Shown here: one piece after another, positions 16,052 through 25,901 of the stretch
Layout of the letters: every line of letters begins with the position of its first letter
How positions within the stretch are numbered: position 1 is the first letter of the stretch
NCBI RefSeq assembly: GCF_013300825.1
Contig: NZ_JAAIMY010000024.1
Coordinates: 1-52,333 of the forward strand
Source: Blautia wexlerae
GTDB taxonomy: Bacteria > Bacillota > Clostridia > Lachnospirales > Lachnospiraceae
Direction: 5' to 3'
Length of the DNA stretch: 52,333 bases
Notes under the pieces: model-generated
Told to the model about the DNA's origin: nothing
Seen by the model: the letters and a program-made list of their open reading frames with translations, nothing else
Databases searched by the model: none
Program-made: the position numbers and the translations under genes

Positions 16052-17374
16052 TTAAATTCTGTATAAGTATTCCTCGATTTCCCAGGCTGAAATTTCTCTT
16101 GTATAGCGCAGCCATTCTTTTTTCTTGGCTGCTGCGTATTCTTTACAAAATTCTGTTCCAAGTACTTCTTTGATCCAGTCACTCTGTTCGAAGTAATCAA
16201 TTGCTTCGTTCAAATTTCCCGGAAGATTTTCAATCTTCATTGTTTTCTGATCTGTTTCGGATAATTCTCTGCTTGAAGACTTGGTCGGATAAATTTTCTT
16301 ATGAATTCCATCCAGCCCTGCTGCCAGACATACTGCAAATACCAGATACGGATTTGCTGCTGCATCCGGACTTCTCAGTTCGATCCTTGTCTCCATACCT
16401 CTGGATCCCGGAATTCTTACCAGTGAATTCTGGTTGTTCTTTGTCCATGTCAGTTCTGTCGGTGCTTCATAGCCCGGAACCAGACGTTTGTAGGAATTTA
16501 CGATAGGATTGGTGATCAGTGCCATCTCTTTGCTGTGAGCCAGAAGACCTCCTACGAAGTAATAAGCTTCTTCGCTTAATTCCTGTGGATTTCCCGGATT
16601 GACGAATACATTTCTTCCATCTTTAAATAAGGAGAAATGAATGTGCATTCCGGAGCCGTTTACTTCTGCCCTTGGTTTCGGCATAAATGTCGCATGAAGT
16701 CCATGGCGTTTGGCAATGGTACGGACCGTCATCTTAAATGACATGATCCGATCTGCAATCGTACGGACTTCACCGTATTTGAAATCTACTTCGTGCTGTG
16801 CAGGAGCAGTTTCATGGTGAGAAGATTCTACCTCAATCCCCATGTCTTCTAGATTTAATACAATATCACGTCTTGCGTTTTCACCCAGATCCACAGGACT
16901 GACATCCAGATATCCGGCCTTTTCATGTGTTACAGTAGTCGGAACTCCGTTATCATCTGTATGAAAAAGGAAAAATTCACATTCCGGATCTACCAGACAG
17001 GTGTATCCCTCCTTCTTTGCCTCCCGGGCGGTTTTCTTCAGGATATATCTCGGACTTCTCTCATGAGGGGTTCCGTCCGGACAATAGATATCGCATAACA
17101 GTCTGGCAACTTTGCCCTGCTGTGGTCTCCATGGGAGAATTGCAAAAGTGTCAAGATCCGGTCTTAAGTACATATCCGGTTCAGATTCTCCTGCAATTCC
17201 TGCGATAAAGGAACCATCTACAATACATCGGTTATCCAGCGCACGGGGAAGTTCCCGGGCAGTTATGGCGATGTTTTTCAGCGTTCCGAACATATCTGTG
17301 AACTGGAGACGGATAAATTCCACGTCTTCCTCCTCAGCCATCTGTAATATTTCTTCTCTGGTATAATTCCCCAT
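16052..17374 (-). CDS. glnA: Glutamine synthetase type I
   Basis: A 440-aa GSI making glutamine from glutamate, ammonia and ATP; a dodecamer in the cytoplasm. Beta-grasp domain at the N terminus (EEILQMAEEEDVEFIRLQFTDMFG), then the catalytic domain with VDPECEFFLF, SSHHETAPAQHEVDFKY, GSGMHIHFSLF and the glutamate flap region VPGYEAPTELTW. The length fits the short GSI-alpha of Firmicutes. Start: ATG at 17374 is 9 bp after AAGGAG; an ATG 6 bp earlier is closer than usual. Expression should depend on antitermination in its leader and on the ANTAR protein encoded next to it. Confidence 0.94.
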   Translation of the reverse strand: MGNYTREEILQMAEEEDVEFIRLQFTDMFGTLKNIAITARELPRALDNRCIVDGSFIAGIAGESEPDMYLRPDLDTFAILPWRPQQGKVARLLCDIYCPDGTPHERSPRYILKKTAREAKKEGYTCLVDPECEFFLFHTDDNGVPTTVTHEKAGYLDVSPVDLGENARRDIVLNLEDMGIEVESSHHETAPAQHEVDFKYGEVRTIADRIMSFKMTVRTIAKRHGLHATFMPKPRAEVNGSGMHIHFSLFKDGRNVFVNPGNPQELSEEAYYFVGGLLAHSKEMALITNPIVNSYKRLVPGYEAPTELTWTKNNQNSLVRIPGSRGMETRIELRSPDAAANPYLVFAVCLAAGLDGIHKKIYPTKSSSRELSETDQKTMKIENLPGNLNEAIDYFEQSDWIKEVLGTEFCKEYAAAKKKEWLRYTREISAWEIEEYLYRI

Positions 17375-17491
17375 TTTCATTCACTCCTTGTCAGCATAGT
17401 TTCTGCTGTTTTTGCTTTCTTAATGATTCTTCGATACAGTTTTGTCCTGTCTGGAAGTTTTATAGATTCTTTTTATAATGATATAAAAAAT

Positions 17492-17576
17492 GGCGCACTT
17501 TCTACAGTTACTTTTCTATAGAAAGAACGCCTTTGTTCATGTAGGCAATTATAACAATGTACCTGTTCTTTGTCAA
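17492..17576 (-). promoter_or_regulatory. glnA promoter with hexaloop antiterminator and terminator
   Basis: A consensus promoter: TTGACA (17571-17576), 17 bp, TATAAT (17548-17553), predicted start near 17541. Only about 3 nt later GAAC-AAAGGC-GTTC (17538-17525) forms a 4-bp stem with a hexaloop. Its 3' side overlaps a terminator: 17519-17531 pairs with 17492-17504 (two mismatches), followed by ATTTTTTAT. About 115 nt remain to the ATG. An upstream promoter TTGAGT-N17-TAAAAT (about 17582-17610) could give a longer leader. Confidence 0.75.
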
Positions 17577-17660
17577 TCGATATTTTAACCAAATCAATCG
17601 AATCACTCAAACTTCAATTGCAAATATTCACCTGACTGGCCTGATGAATCTACCAACAAA

Positions 17661-17703
17661 AATACTGCCATCTGATAATCTACTTTCATCAGACAGCAGC
17701 ATT
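17661..17703 (-). terminator. Terminator of the pyrG-gltB-gltD operon
   Basis: On the minus strand ATGCTGCTGTCTGAT pairs imperfectly with ATCAGATGGCAGTAT and is followed by TTTTTG. Confidence 0.7.
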
Positions 17704-17726
17704 TTTCACTTTTATTTTATTATTTT

Positions 17727-19211
17727 TTACAGATAGGAATATCCCATCAGTGATTCATCTACCGCTTTCGCAGCTTCTCTGCCTTCACGGATCGCCCATA
17801 CTACCAGGGACTGGCCTCTGTGCATGTCTCCTGCTGTGAAGACTTTGTCTACGGAGGTCTGATACTGCTCTGGTTTTGTATCTACATTGGTTCTTCCATT
17901 GATGGCTACCTTGAATGCGTCTGTTACATATTTCTCACTGCCAAGGAATCCGGCTGCGATAAGAACTACGTCTACAGGAATGACTTCTTCTGTTCCTTCT
18001 ACAGGAACCATCATCATACGTCCTGTCTTTGGATCTTTTTCGCTCTTTAATTTTGTGAGCTTTGCCTGGCAGACATTTCCGTTTTTATCTTTGATAAACT
18101 CGGTAACAGTAGTCTGGTATACTCGTGGATCATGTCCGAATACTGCGATAGCTTCTTCCTGGCCATAGTCTGTTTTGAGGACTCTCGGCCACTGCGGCCA
18201 TGGATTGGATGGTGTTCTTTCCACTGGCGGCTTGGGCATCATCTCTAACTGGATCACAGATTTGGCACCCAGACGGATAGATGTTCCCACACAGTCATTT
18301 CCTGTATCACCACCACCGATGACCAGAACATTTTTTCCTTTGGCAAGTTCATATGGAACTTTGGCAAAATCAGAGTCCAACAGCGCTTTTGTTACCTGTC
18401 CCAGGAAATCTACTGCGAAATAAATTCCTTTTGCATCCCGTCCCGGAACTTTAATGTCTCGTGGATTGGATGCTCCGCAGGCAAGGATAACGCGGTCGAA
18501 CTGTTTCAGAAGTTCTTCTGCTTTGATGTCCTTTCCTACGTTTACATTTGTAACGAATTTAACTCCCTCTTCTTCCATAAGATGGATTCTTCTGTCAACA
18601 ACAGCTTTATCCAGCTTCATGTTAGGGATACCGTAGCGGAGAAGTCCGCCTACACGGTCTTTTCTTTCAAATACAGTTACACTGTGGCCTCGTCTGTTTA
18701 ACTGCTGGGCTGCTGCCAGTCCGGAGGGACCACTTCCGATGACTGCTATAGATTTGCCTGTACGTACTTCCGGGATCTGCGGGGTTACCCATCCGTTCTC
18801 ATAGGCTGTCTCAATGATCGCACGTTCGTTTTCTTTGGTGGATACCGGTTCTCCGTTTATATTACAGGTGCAGGCTGCTTCACAGAGTGCGGGGCAGACA
18901 CGGGAAGTAAATTCCGGGAAGCTATGTGTCTTGCTCAGTCTTAAGAATGCCTGTTTCCAGTTGCCTGTATAAACCAGATCGTTTGTCTCAGGTACAAGGT
19001 TGTGCAGAGGGCAGCCGGATGCCATACCGCCGATCATCATACCTGACTGGCAGAACGGGACGCCGCATGCCATGCAGCGTGCGCCCTGAAGTTTCTGTTT
19101 TTCTTTATTTAATGGGGTCCTGAATTCTTTGAAGTTTGCAATGCGGACCTTTGGCGGCAGAACTTTTGCCGTCTCTCTCTCATATTCTAAAAATCCTGTT
19201 GGTTTGCCCAT
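17727..19211 (-). CDS. gltD: Glutamate synthase small subunit
   Basis: A 494-aa flavoprotein that passes electrons from NADPH to the large subunit through FAD and iron-sulfur centres. The N-terminal [4Fe-4S] cysteines are visible (CMACGVPFCQSGMM, SGCPLHN, CPALCEAACTC). FAD motif IGSGPSGLAAAQQL near residue 155; NADPH motif VIGGGDTGNDCVGTSIRLGA near 295. Normal length. Ribosome binding site GAGGAGG. It lies 121 bp after gltB; the gap holds a 6-bp hairpin GCCGCA/TGCGGC just before the binding site, which could tune gltD translation. Last gene of the pyrG-gltB-gltD unit. Confidence 0.94.
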   Translation of the reverse strand: MGKPTGFLEYERETAKVLPPKVRIANFKEFRTPLNKEKQKLQGARCMACGVPFCQSGMMIGGMASGCPLHNLVPETNDLVYTGNWKQAFLRLSKTHSFPEFTSRVCPALCEAACTCNINGEPVSTKENERAIIETAYENGWVTPQIPEVRTGKSIAVIGSGPSGLAAAQQLNRRGHSVTVFERKDRVGGLLRYGIPNMKLDKAVVDRRIHLMEEEGVKFVTNVNVGKDIKAEELLKQFDRVILACGASNPRDIKVPGRDAKGIYFAVDFLGQVTKALLDSDFAKVPYELAKGKNVLVIGGGDTGNDCVGTSIRLGAKSVIQLEMMPKPPVERTPSNPWPQWPRVLKTDYGQEEAIAVFGHDPRVYQTTVTEFIKDKNGNVCQAKLTKLKSEKDPKTGRMMMVPVEGTEEVIPVDVVLIAAGFLGSEKYVTDAFKVAINGRTNVDTKPEQYQTSVDKVFTAGDMHRGQSLVVWAIREGREAAKAVDESLMGYSYL

Positions 19212-19332
19212 GATTTCCTCCTCTTCGCCGCACTTGCTGCGGCAATAATGGTATGGCCCACGCCACCTTTTTATTTATTCTAAAAGATGACGGGGCAACA
19301 TTGATAAGTTCACACGATATATTCAATTATTA

Positions 19333-22300
19333 TCAATGTTTAGCGCCAATACTTTCATAGAACGCTTCCATCTGTGCCTGCTGACTGTTGAGTCCTTTTT
19401 CTTCCAGTTTCGCACTTAAAGTGATCATCTTCTTGTACTCATTCGGAATGAGTTTCTTGAAGTGTGGCAGATAGTAATCAAAGTCAGCGAGAACTTTCGC
19501 ACCGAGTTTGGAGCCTGTAGCTTCTACATGGGCTTCGATCAGGTCACGGAGTTCTTTTTTGTCATATTTGTTTTCCACTTTTTCGATGGAAATCATAGCT
19601 TTGTTGAGGTTCTTATAAAGGACATTGTCTACGTCCAGTACATATGCGATACCGCCGCTCATACCTGCGGCAAAGTTCTTGCCAGTCTTACCAAGTACGA
19701 CTACGCGGCCGCCTGTCATATATTCACAGCCGTGCTCTCCTACACCTTCTACAACTGCAGATGCACCGGAGTTACGGACTGCGAAACGCTCGCCTGCAAC
19801 ACCATTGATAAATGCAGTACCACTGGTTGCACCGTAGAGGGCAACGTTACCTACGATAATGTTCTCTTCTGCTTTGTATGCAGCTTTCTCCGGAACTTTC
19901 AGAATCAGTTTACCACCGGAAAGACCTTTTCCGAAGTAGTCGTTGCTGTCACCGGTCAGTTCCAGTGTCAGACCTTTCGGAATAAATGCACCGAAACTCT
20001 GTCCGCCGGCACCATTGCAGTGTACAGTGATAGTGTCATCTGCAAGTCCGTTTTTATTCTTTCTGGTGATCTCTGCACCAAGGATGGTTCCGAATGTACG
20101 GTCAATGTTTGTCAGGTTTACAGAAAGCTCTGTTTTCTGACCTTTATTGATGGCATTTGCGCATTTTTTAACCAGAACTTTTTCATCCATGGTCTTTTCC
20201 AGTTCGAAGTTATATACGGCTTTCGGGTCAAAAGTAACTTTCTGGTCTTTGCCTGCGAACGGATTGTCCAGGATTGCACTTAAGTCTACTTTGCCCTGAT
20301 GTGGTTCCTGTACGTTGTCTGTCTGAACAAGGAGATCTGTACGGCCTACCATTTCACTGACTGTACGGAATCCGAGCTTGGACATGTATTCTCTTAATTC
20401 CTGTGCGATAAAGCGCATGAAATTCTCTACATATTCCGGTTTACCTTTGAATCTCTTACGAAGTTCAGGGTTCTGTGTTGCCACACCAACCGGGCAGGTA
20501 TCCAGGTTACATACACGCATCATAACGCATCCCATGGTTACAAGCGGAGCTGTTGCAAAACCAAATTCCTCGGCACCCATTAATGCTGCGATCGCAACGT
20601 CACGACCACTCATAAGCTTACCGTCTGTCTCAATGCGGACACGGTTTCTCAGACCATTCTTGAGCAGTGTCTGATGTGTTTCTGCAAGTCCAAGTTCCCA
20701 TGGAAGTCCTGCATTGTGGATAGAACTTCTCGGAGCTGCACCTGTACCTCCGTCATAACCAGAGATCAGAATAGTTTGTGCACCGGCTTTTGCAACACCT
20801 GCTGCAACTGTACCCACACCTGCTTCAGATACCAGTTTGACAGAAATATCTGCATATTTATTTGCATTCTTAAGGTCATAGATTAACTGTGCCAGGTCCT
20901 CGATAGAATAGATATCGTGGTGCGGTGGCGGGGAGATCAGGCTGACACCTGGTGTAGAATGACGGGTTTTGGCAATCCATGGATATACCTTCTTTGCAGG
21001 AAGATGTCCGCCTTCACCAGGTTTTGCACCCTGTGCCATCTTGATCTGGATTTCTCTTGCAGATACAAGATAACGGCTGGTTACACCGAAACGTCCGCTG
21101 GCAACCTGTTTGATTGCGGAGCATCTGTCATCGCTGCTTCCTGCAGAATCCAGTCTCTCGTCACTTTCACCGCCCTCACCTGTATTGGATTTTCCATGGA
21201 GGTGATTCATGGCGATTGCCAGTGTCTCATGTGCTTCCTGTGAAATAGAACCATAGGACATAGCACCTGTCTTAAATCGTTTTACGATATCATCTACACT
21301 TTCTACTTCTTCAAGCGGAACCGGTGTCTCAGCAAACTTAAAGTCCAGAAGACCTCTTAAGTTTCCGTGGTTTTCTTTATCTACCAGATCTGTGTACTGT
21401 TTGAACAGATCATAGCTTCCTGTCCATGTGGACTGCTGCAGAAGATGGATGGTCTGAGGATTGTAACGATGTTCCTCTCCCTGGCTTCTCATCTTATGTG
21501 CACCAACGCTGTCCAGTGTTAGGTCTGTCGGAAGTCCTAACGGGTCAAATGCTTCTGAGTGAAGTTTCTCTACATTCTCTTCGATGTCTTCCAGTGTGAT
21601 TCCGCCCACACGGCTGACTGTACCTGTAAAGTATTTCTCGATCACATCAGAAGAGATACCAATTGCCTCAAAAATCTGAGATCCCTGATAGGACTGAATG
21701 GTGGAAATACCCATCTTGGAAGCAATCTTTACAATTCCGCTGATAACTGCATGGTTGTAATCATCTACTGCTGCATAGTAATCTTTGTCCAGCATATGGC
21801 TGTCGATCAGTTCATGAATGGTCTCAAGGGCAAGGTACGGGTTGATGGCACTTGCGCCGTAACCAAGTAAGGTTGCAAAGTGATGTACTTCTCTTGGCTC
21901 TCCGGATTCCAGGATAATTGCAAGGGAGGTACTCTTTTTCGTCTTTACCAGATGCTGATGAACTGCGGATACTGCCAGAAGTGACGGGATTGGCATATGA
22001 TTTTCATCTACTCCCCTGTCTGAAAGAACAAGGATGTTTGCACCCTCACGGAATGCTTTATCTACTTCTACAAAAAGACGGTCAATTGCTCTCTCAAGCT
22101 TGGTGCTTTTGTAATATAAGGTAGAAACAACAGCTGTCTTGAAGCCCTCATGCTTGAAGCTCTTGATCTTCATCATGTCTGTATTTGTCAGGATCGGGTT
22201 ATTAATCTTTAATACCTGACAGTTTTCCGGTTTCTGCTCCAGCAGGTTTCCGTCTTTACCTACATAAACACTTGTGCTGGTAACGATTTCCTCACGGATC

Positions 22301-23886
22301 GCATCGATCGGAGGGTTGGTAACCTGTGCAAAGAGCTGTTTAAAGTAGTCAAATAATGGTCTGTTCTGTTTGGAAAATACTGCAAGCGGGGTATCCACAC
22401 CCATAGCTCCGATGCTCTCTGCTCCGTTTAACGCCATGTTTCTGATGGAAGTACGGTACTGCTCATAAGTATAGCCGAATGCTTTCTGCAGACGTGCTCT
22501 CTGCTCAGGTGTATATTCTTCCGGTCTTTCGTTAGGAATCTTGATGTCTTTTAACTGTACCAGATGACTATCCAGCCATTCACCGTATGGCTGCATTTTT
22601 GCATAACCCTCTTTCAGTTCATTGTCATCAATTACTTTTCCCTTTACAGTATCTACAAGAAGCATTTTTCCAGGATGGAGACGCTCTTTTAATACGATTT
22701 TCTCTTCCGGGATTGGCAGAACACCCACTTCTGAGGAAAGGATCATGTAACCATCGGAGGTAATATAATATCTGGATGGACGGAGACCGTTTCTGTCCAG
22801 GACAGCTCCCATCACATCACCGTCTGAGAAGAGGATAGATGCAGGTCCGTCCCATGGCTCCATCATAGTTGCATAGTACTGGTAGAAATCACGCTTTGCC
22901 TGTGAAATAGTATCATTGTTTGCCCATGGTTCAGGGATTGTGATCATCACTGCAAGAGGCAGCTCCATGCCACTCATTACCAGGAATTCCAGTGTATTAT
23001 CAAGCATTGCAGAATCAGAACCATTTCTGTTTACAACAGGAAGCACTTTATGAAGCTGTCCCTCCAGATATGGTGATTCCATATTTTCTTCTCTTGCAAG
23101 CATCTTATCTGCGTTGCCGCGGATGGTGTTGATCTCACCGTTGTGTACCATAAAGCGGTTAGGATGTGCTCTCTCCCAGCTTGGGTTTGTGTTGGTACTG
23201 AAACGGGAATGTACCATGGCGATTGCAGATTCATAATCCGGGTTCTGAAGATCTTCGAAGAAAGTACGAAGCTGTCCAACCAGGAACATACCTTTGTAAA
23301 CGATGGTACGGCTGCTCATGGAAACTACATAAGTATTATCATTACTCTGTTCAAACTCACGTCTTGCAATGTAGAGCATACGGTCAAATGGAAGACCTTT
23401 TTCCACATCTTCCGGCTTTTTGATAAATGCCTGCATAATACATGGCATACATTCTCTGGCTTTATGTCCGAGTACCTCCGGAAATACCGGAACCTGACGC
23501 CAGCCAAGAAGTTCCAGACCTTCTTTTTCAAGAATGATCTCAAACATCTTCTTTGCCTGTGCACGTTTGATCTCGTGTTGCGGGAAGAAAAACTGTGCGA
23601 TGCCATATTCTCTCTCATCGCCAATCTCAAATCCCTCTTTCTTACAGGCTTTCTTGAAAAATTTATGGGAAATCTGGAGAAGGATACCTACACCGTCACC
23701 GGTTTTGCCTTCCGCATCCTTACCTGCGCGGTGTTCCAGATGTTCTACGATCTTTAATGCATTTGCAACAGTATCGTGGGTTTTCTTGCCTTTGATATTG
23801 ACAACTGCTCCGATACCGCAGTTGTCATGCTCAAATTCAGGCCTGTACATACCTTGCTGTTGCTGCTGTTCTCTCACTTCTTTCAT
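19333..23886 (-). CDS. gltB: Glutamate synthase large subunit
   Basis: A 1517-aa enzyme making two glutamates from glutamine and 2-oxoglutarate. Type II glutaminase domain with the N-nucleophile Cys in EFEHDNCGIGA (residue 23, so a 22-residue propeptide must be removed); central domain; FMN/synthase domain with the [3Fe-4S] cysteines in MMRVCNLDTCPVGVATQ (about 1120-1136); C-terminal beta-helix with GXGXG-type repeats. Normal length. The ATG at 23886 has GAGGAG close upstream. It starts 16 bp after pyrG, so both should share the pyrG leader control. With glnA it forms the GS/GOGAT cycle. Confidence 0.95.
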   Translation of the reverse strand: MKEVREQQQQQGMYRPEFEHDNCGIGAVVNIKGKKTHDTVANALKIVEHLEHRAGKDAEGKTGDGVGILLQISHKFFKKACKKEGFEIGDEREYGIAQFFFPQHEIKRAQAKKMFEIILEKEGLELLGWRQVPVFPEVLGHKARECMPCIMQAFIKKPEDVEKGLPFDRMLYIARREFEQSNDNTYVVSMSSRTIVYKGMFLVGQLRTFFEDLQNPDYESAIAMVHSRFSTNTNPSWERAHPNRFMVHNGEINTIRGNADKMLAREENMESPYLEGQLHKVLPVVNRNGSDSAMLDNTLEFLVMSGMELPLAVMITIPEPWANNDTISQAKRDFYQYYATMMEPWDGPASILFSDGDVMGAVLDRNGLRPSRYYITSDGYMILSSEVGVLPIPEEKIVLKERLHPGKMLLVDTVKGKVIDDNELKEGYAKMQPYGEWLDSHLVQLKDIKIPNERPEEYTPEQRARLQKAFGYTYEQYRTSIRNMALNGAESIGAMGVDTPLAVFSKQNRPLFDYFKQLFAQVTNPPIDAIREEIVTSTSVYVGKDGNLLEQKPENCQVLKINNPILTNTDMMKIKSFKHEGFKTAVVSTLYYKSTKLERAIDRLFVEVDKAFREGANILVLSDRGVDENHMPIPSLLAVSAVHQHLVKTKKSTSLAIILESGEPREVHHFATLLGYGASAINPYLALETIHELIDSHMLDKDYYAAVDDYNHAVISGIVKIASKMGISTIQSYQGSQIFEAIGISSDVIEKYFTGTVSRVGGITLEDIEENVEKLHSEAFDPLGLPTDLTLDSVGAHKMRSQGEEHRYNPQTIHLLQQSTWTGSYDLFKQYTDLVDKENHGNLRGLLDFKFAETPVPLEEVESVDDIVKRFKTGAMSYGSISQEAHETLAIAMNHLHGKSNTGEGGESDERLDSAGSSDDRCSAIKQVASGRFGVTSRYLVSAREIQIKMAQGAKPGEGGHLPAKKVYPWIAKTRHSTPGVSLISPPPHHDIYSIEDLAQLIYDLKNANKYADISVKLVSEAGVGTVAAGVAKAGAQTILISGYDGGTGAAPRSSIHNAGLPWELGLAETHQTLLKNGLRNRVRIETDGKLMSGRDVAIAALMGAEEFGFATAPLVTMGCVMMRVCNLDTCPVGVATQNPELRKRFKGKPEYVENFMRFIAQELREYMSKLGFRTVSEMVGRTDLLVQTDNVQEPHQGKVDLSAILDNPFAGKDQKVTFDPKAVYNFELEKTMDEKVLVKKCANAINKGQKTELSVNLTNIDRTFGTILGAEITRKNKNGLADDTITVHCNGAGGQSFGAFIPKGLTLELTGDSNDYFGKGLSGGKLILKVPEKAAYKAEENIIVGNVALYGATSGTAFINGVAGERFAVRNSGASAVVEGVGEHGCEYMTGGRVVVLGKTGKNFAAGMSGGIAYVLDVDNVLYKNLNKAMISIEKVENKYDKKELRDLIEAHVEATGSKLGAKVLADFDYYLPHFKKLIPNEYKKMITLSAKLEEKGLNSQQAQMEAFYESIGAKH

Positions 23887-23902
23887 AATCTCCTCATCCT
23901 TT

Positions 23903-25528
23903 CTATTTCTGCTGCTGTTCTTCGCTTATTTTCTTATCGACGGCCGCCTGGATGAATCCTTTGAATAAAGGATGTGCATGGTTCGGGCGGGATTTGAATT
24001 CCGGATGGGCCTGGGTTCCTACATAGAACGGGTGCCCTGCGATCTCGATCATCTCTACGATACGATTATCAGGGGAAGTTCCTACGATATTCATTCCCTT
24101 CTCCTGAAGTTCTTTACGGAATGCATTGTTTACTTCATAACGATGTCTGTGACGCTCATGGATTTCTTTTTTGCCAAAGAGTTCATAGGATCTGGAATCT
24201 TCTGCAAGAATACATGGATAGCTTCCAAGTCTTAAGGTTCCACCAATATCTTCGATATCTTCCTGATCCGGCATTAATGCAATTACCGGATGCTTTGTCT
24301 CCGGATTCAGTTCAATACTGTTTGCATCTTCGTATCCAAGTACATGACGGGCGAATTCTACAATTGCCATCTGCATTCCCAGACAGATTCCAAGATATGG
24401 AATCTTATGTACTCTTGCGTACTGTGCTGCCAGAATCATTCCTTCTGTACCTCTGTTTCCGAAACCACCCGGAACCAGGATACCATCTACATTGTGAAGC
24501 TGCTGATCCAGATTCTTCTCTGTCAGTTCTTCAGAATCGATCCAGTCAAGCTCTACCTTGGCTCTGCAGGAAATTCCGCCATGTTTCAGTGCCTCTACTA
24601 CACTGAGATATGCATCATGAAGCTGTGTATATTTTCCTACAATTGCGATCTTTACTGTTTTATTCGGATTTCTCAGACTTTCTACCATTTCCTCCCAGTC
24701 ACTTAAATCCGGTTTTCTGTTTTCCAGACGGAGACTTGAAAGAACTACATCTGCAAGCTTCTCTCTTTCCATTGCAAGAGGAGCTTCATATAAATATTCC
24801 ACATCCAGGTTCTGAAGTACATGTGATACAGGTACGTTGCAGAATAAAGCGATTTTTTCTTTAATGTCCTCTGTCAGCTCATGTTCACTTCTGCACACCA
24901 GTACATCCGGCTGGATTCCCATTCCCTGAAGTTCCTTTACGCTTGCCTGTGTAGGTTTTGTTTTCAGTTCTTCAGATGCCTTTAAATAAGGAATTAATGT
25001 TACGTGGATCAGGATTGCATTGTCATGTCCCACATTGAGCTGGAACTGACGAATTGCTTCCAAGAACGGTTGGCTTTCAATATCACCGACTGTTCCTCCC
25101 ACCTCGATAATGGCAATCTTGTTTTCCTCCGGTGATTTGGCGCGGTAGAAACGGCTCTTAATCTCATTTGTAATATGAGGAATTACCTGTACGGTACCCC
25201 CGCCGAAATCCCCGTGACGTTCTTTCTGAAGAACAGACCAGTAAACCTTACCGGTTGTCACATTGGAATTTTTATCAAGACTCTCATCAATGAATCTCTC
25301 ATAATGTCCCAGATCCAGGTCTGTCTCTGTACCATCGTCTGTTACAAAAACTTCTCCGTGCTGAATCGGGTTCATGGTTCCGGGGTCGATATTGATATAA
25401 GGATCAAACTTCTGCATGGTTACCTGGTATCCTCTCGCTTTCAGAAGACGCCCCAGAGATGCAGCTGTGATTCCCTTTCCAAGACCGGAAACAACTCCTC
25501 CTGTAACAAATACGTATTTCACTGCCAT
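23903..25528 (-). CDS. pyrG: CTP synthase
   Basis: A 541-aa enzyme turning UTP into CTP with glutamine as nitrogen donor. N-terminal synthetase domain with the P-loop-like [10 protein letters not shown] near residue 10, then a class I glutaminase domain with the Cys nucleophile in [15 protein letters not shown] and His-Glu near the end (THPEFKSRP region as AHPEFKSRP). Normal length. Start at 25528: GGAGGAGG lies 7-8 bp upstream, and the 7 extra codons of the longer frame overlap it. It is the first gene of pyrG-gltB-gltD, an uncommon pairing that ties CTP synthesis to GOGAT. Confidence 0.94.
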   Translation of the reverse strand: MAVKYVFVTGGVVSGLGKGITAASLGRLLKARGYQVTMQKFDPYINIDPGTMNPIQHGEVFVTDDGTETDLDLGHYERFIDESLDKNSNVTTGKVYWSVLQKERHGDFGGGTVQVIPHITNEIKSRFYRAKSPEENKIAIIEVGGTVGDIESQPFLEAIRQFQLNVGHDNAILIHVTLIPYLKASEELKTKPTQASVKELQGMGIQPDVLVCRSEHELTEDIKEKIALFCNVPVSHVLQNLDVEYLYEAPLAMEREKLADVVLSSLRLENRKPDLSDWEEMVESLRNPNKTVKIAIVGKYTQLHDAYLSVVEALKHGGISCRAKVELDWIDSEELTEKNLDQQLHNVDGILVPGGFGNRGTEGMILAAQYARVHKIPYLGICLGMQMAIVEFARHVLGYEDANSIELNPETKHPVIALMPDQEDIEDIGGTLRLGSYPCILAEDSRSYELFGKKEIHERHRHRYEVNNAFRKELQEKGMNIVGTSPDNRIVEMIEIAGHPFYVGTQAHPEFKSRPNHAHPLFKGFIQAAVDKKISEEQQQK

Positions 25529-25566
25529 TTTGATTTCCTCCTCCATCATCCTTTGTTAATAAAAAA

Positions 25567-25634
25567 GCGTCAGATGCAGCTATCAGAGGGCACTTGACCC
25601 ATCTGGTATTCTGCATCTGACGCCTTTGTCAGAT
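25567..25634 (-). promoter_or_regulatory. pyrG-gltB-gltD leader: AAAGGC hexaloop and terminator
   Basis: ATCTGAC-AAAGGC-GTCAGAT (25634-25615, minus) is a 7-bp stem with a hexaloop. It overlaps the 5' arm of a 12-bp terminator (25612-25623 with 25567-25578) followed by TTTTTT. Inside the terminator a second stem CAGA-GGG/CCC-TCTG can form. A weaker candidate first hexaloop, TATT-ATAGAA-GATA (25653-25640), lies just upstream and would complete the usual two-hairpin ANTAR target. No nucleotide-sensing feature was recognised. Confidence 0.72.
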
Positions 25635-25688
25635 CATCATATCTTCTATAATAATATGTTCAATTGGCTTTCTTTAAAAATATGCTAT

Positions 25689-25717
25689 ACTATAAAACAT
25701 TTTTTTTCGTTTGTCAA
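25689..25717 (-). promoter_or_regulatory. Promoter of pyrG-gltB-gltD
   Basis: TTGACA (25712-25717), 17 bp, TATAGT (25689-25694) on the minus strand. Predicted start near 25682, leaving about 48 nt before the AAAGGC hexaloop. The rest of the gap up to the HPr-like gene (25718-25901) holds nothing recognised. Confidence 0.65.
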
Positions 25718-25901
25718 TAATGAATTTCCCATTTTTAAGCAAAAGCAAATCAAACAAGTTCCTTCTGATAAACTATGAAGCAGTTATATTTTATGGAATT
25801 ACTCTGAACACAGTCATAATACAGAAAAAACGAATCTGTAGAAGTTCATCTTCCAGACCCGTCTTCTCTGCAATAATTATTCGGTTATAAAAATGCAAAA
25901 T

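Noticed and set aside
19462..20283. 273-aa plus-strand frame
   Set aside because: Antisense to gltB; cysteine/phenylalanine-rich shadow without a start signal.
25567..25634. CTP-sensing attenuator of the Bacillus pyrG type
   Set aside because: That mechanism needs a GGGCU-like transcript start; the predicted start here is AT-rich, and the AAAGGC hairpin fits better.
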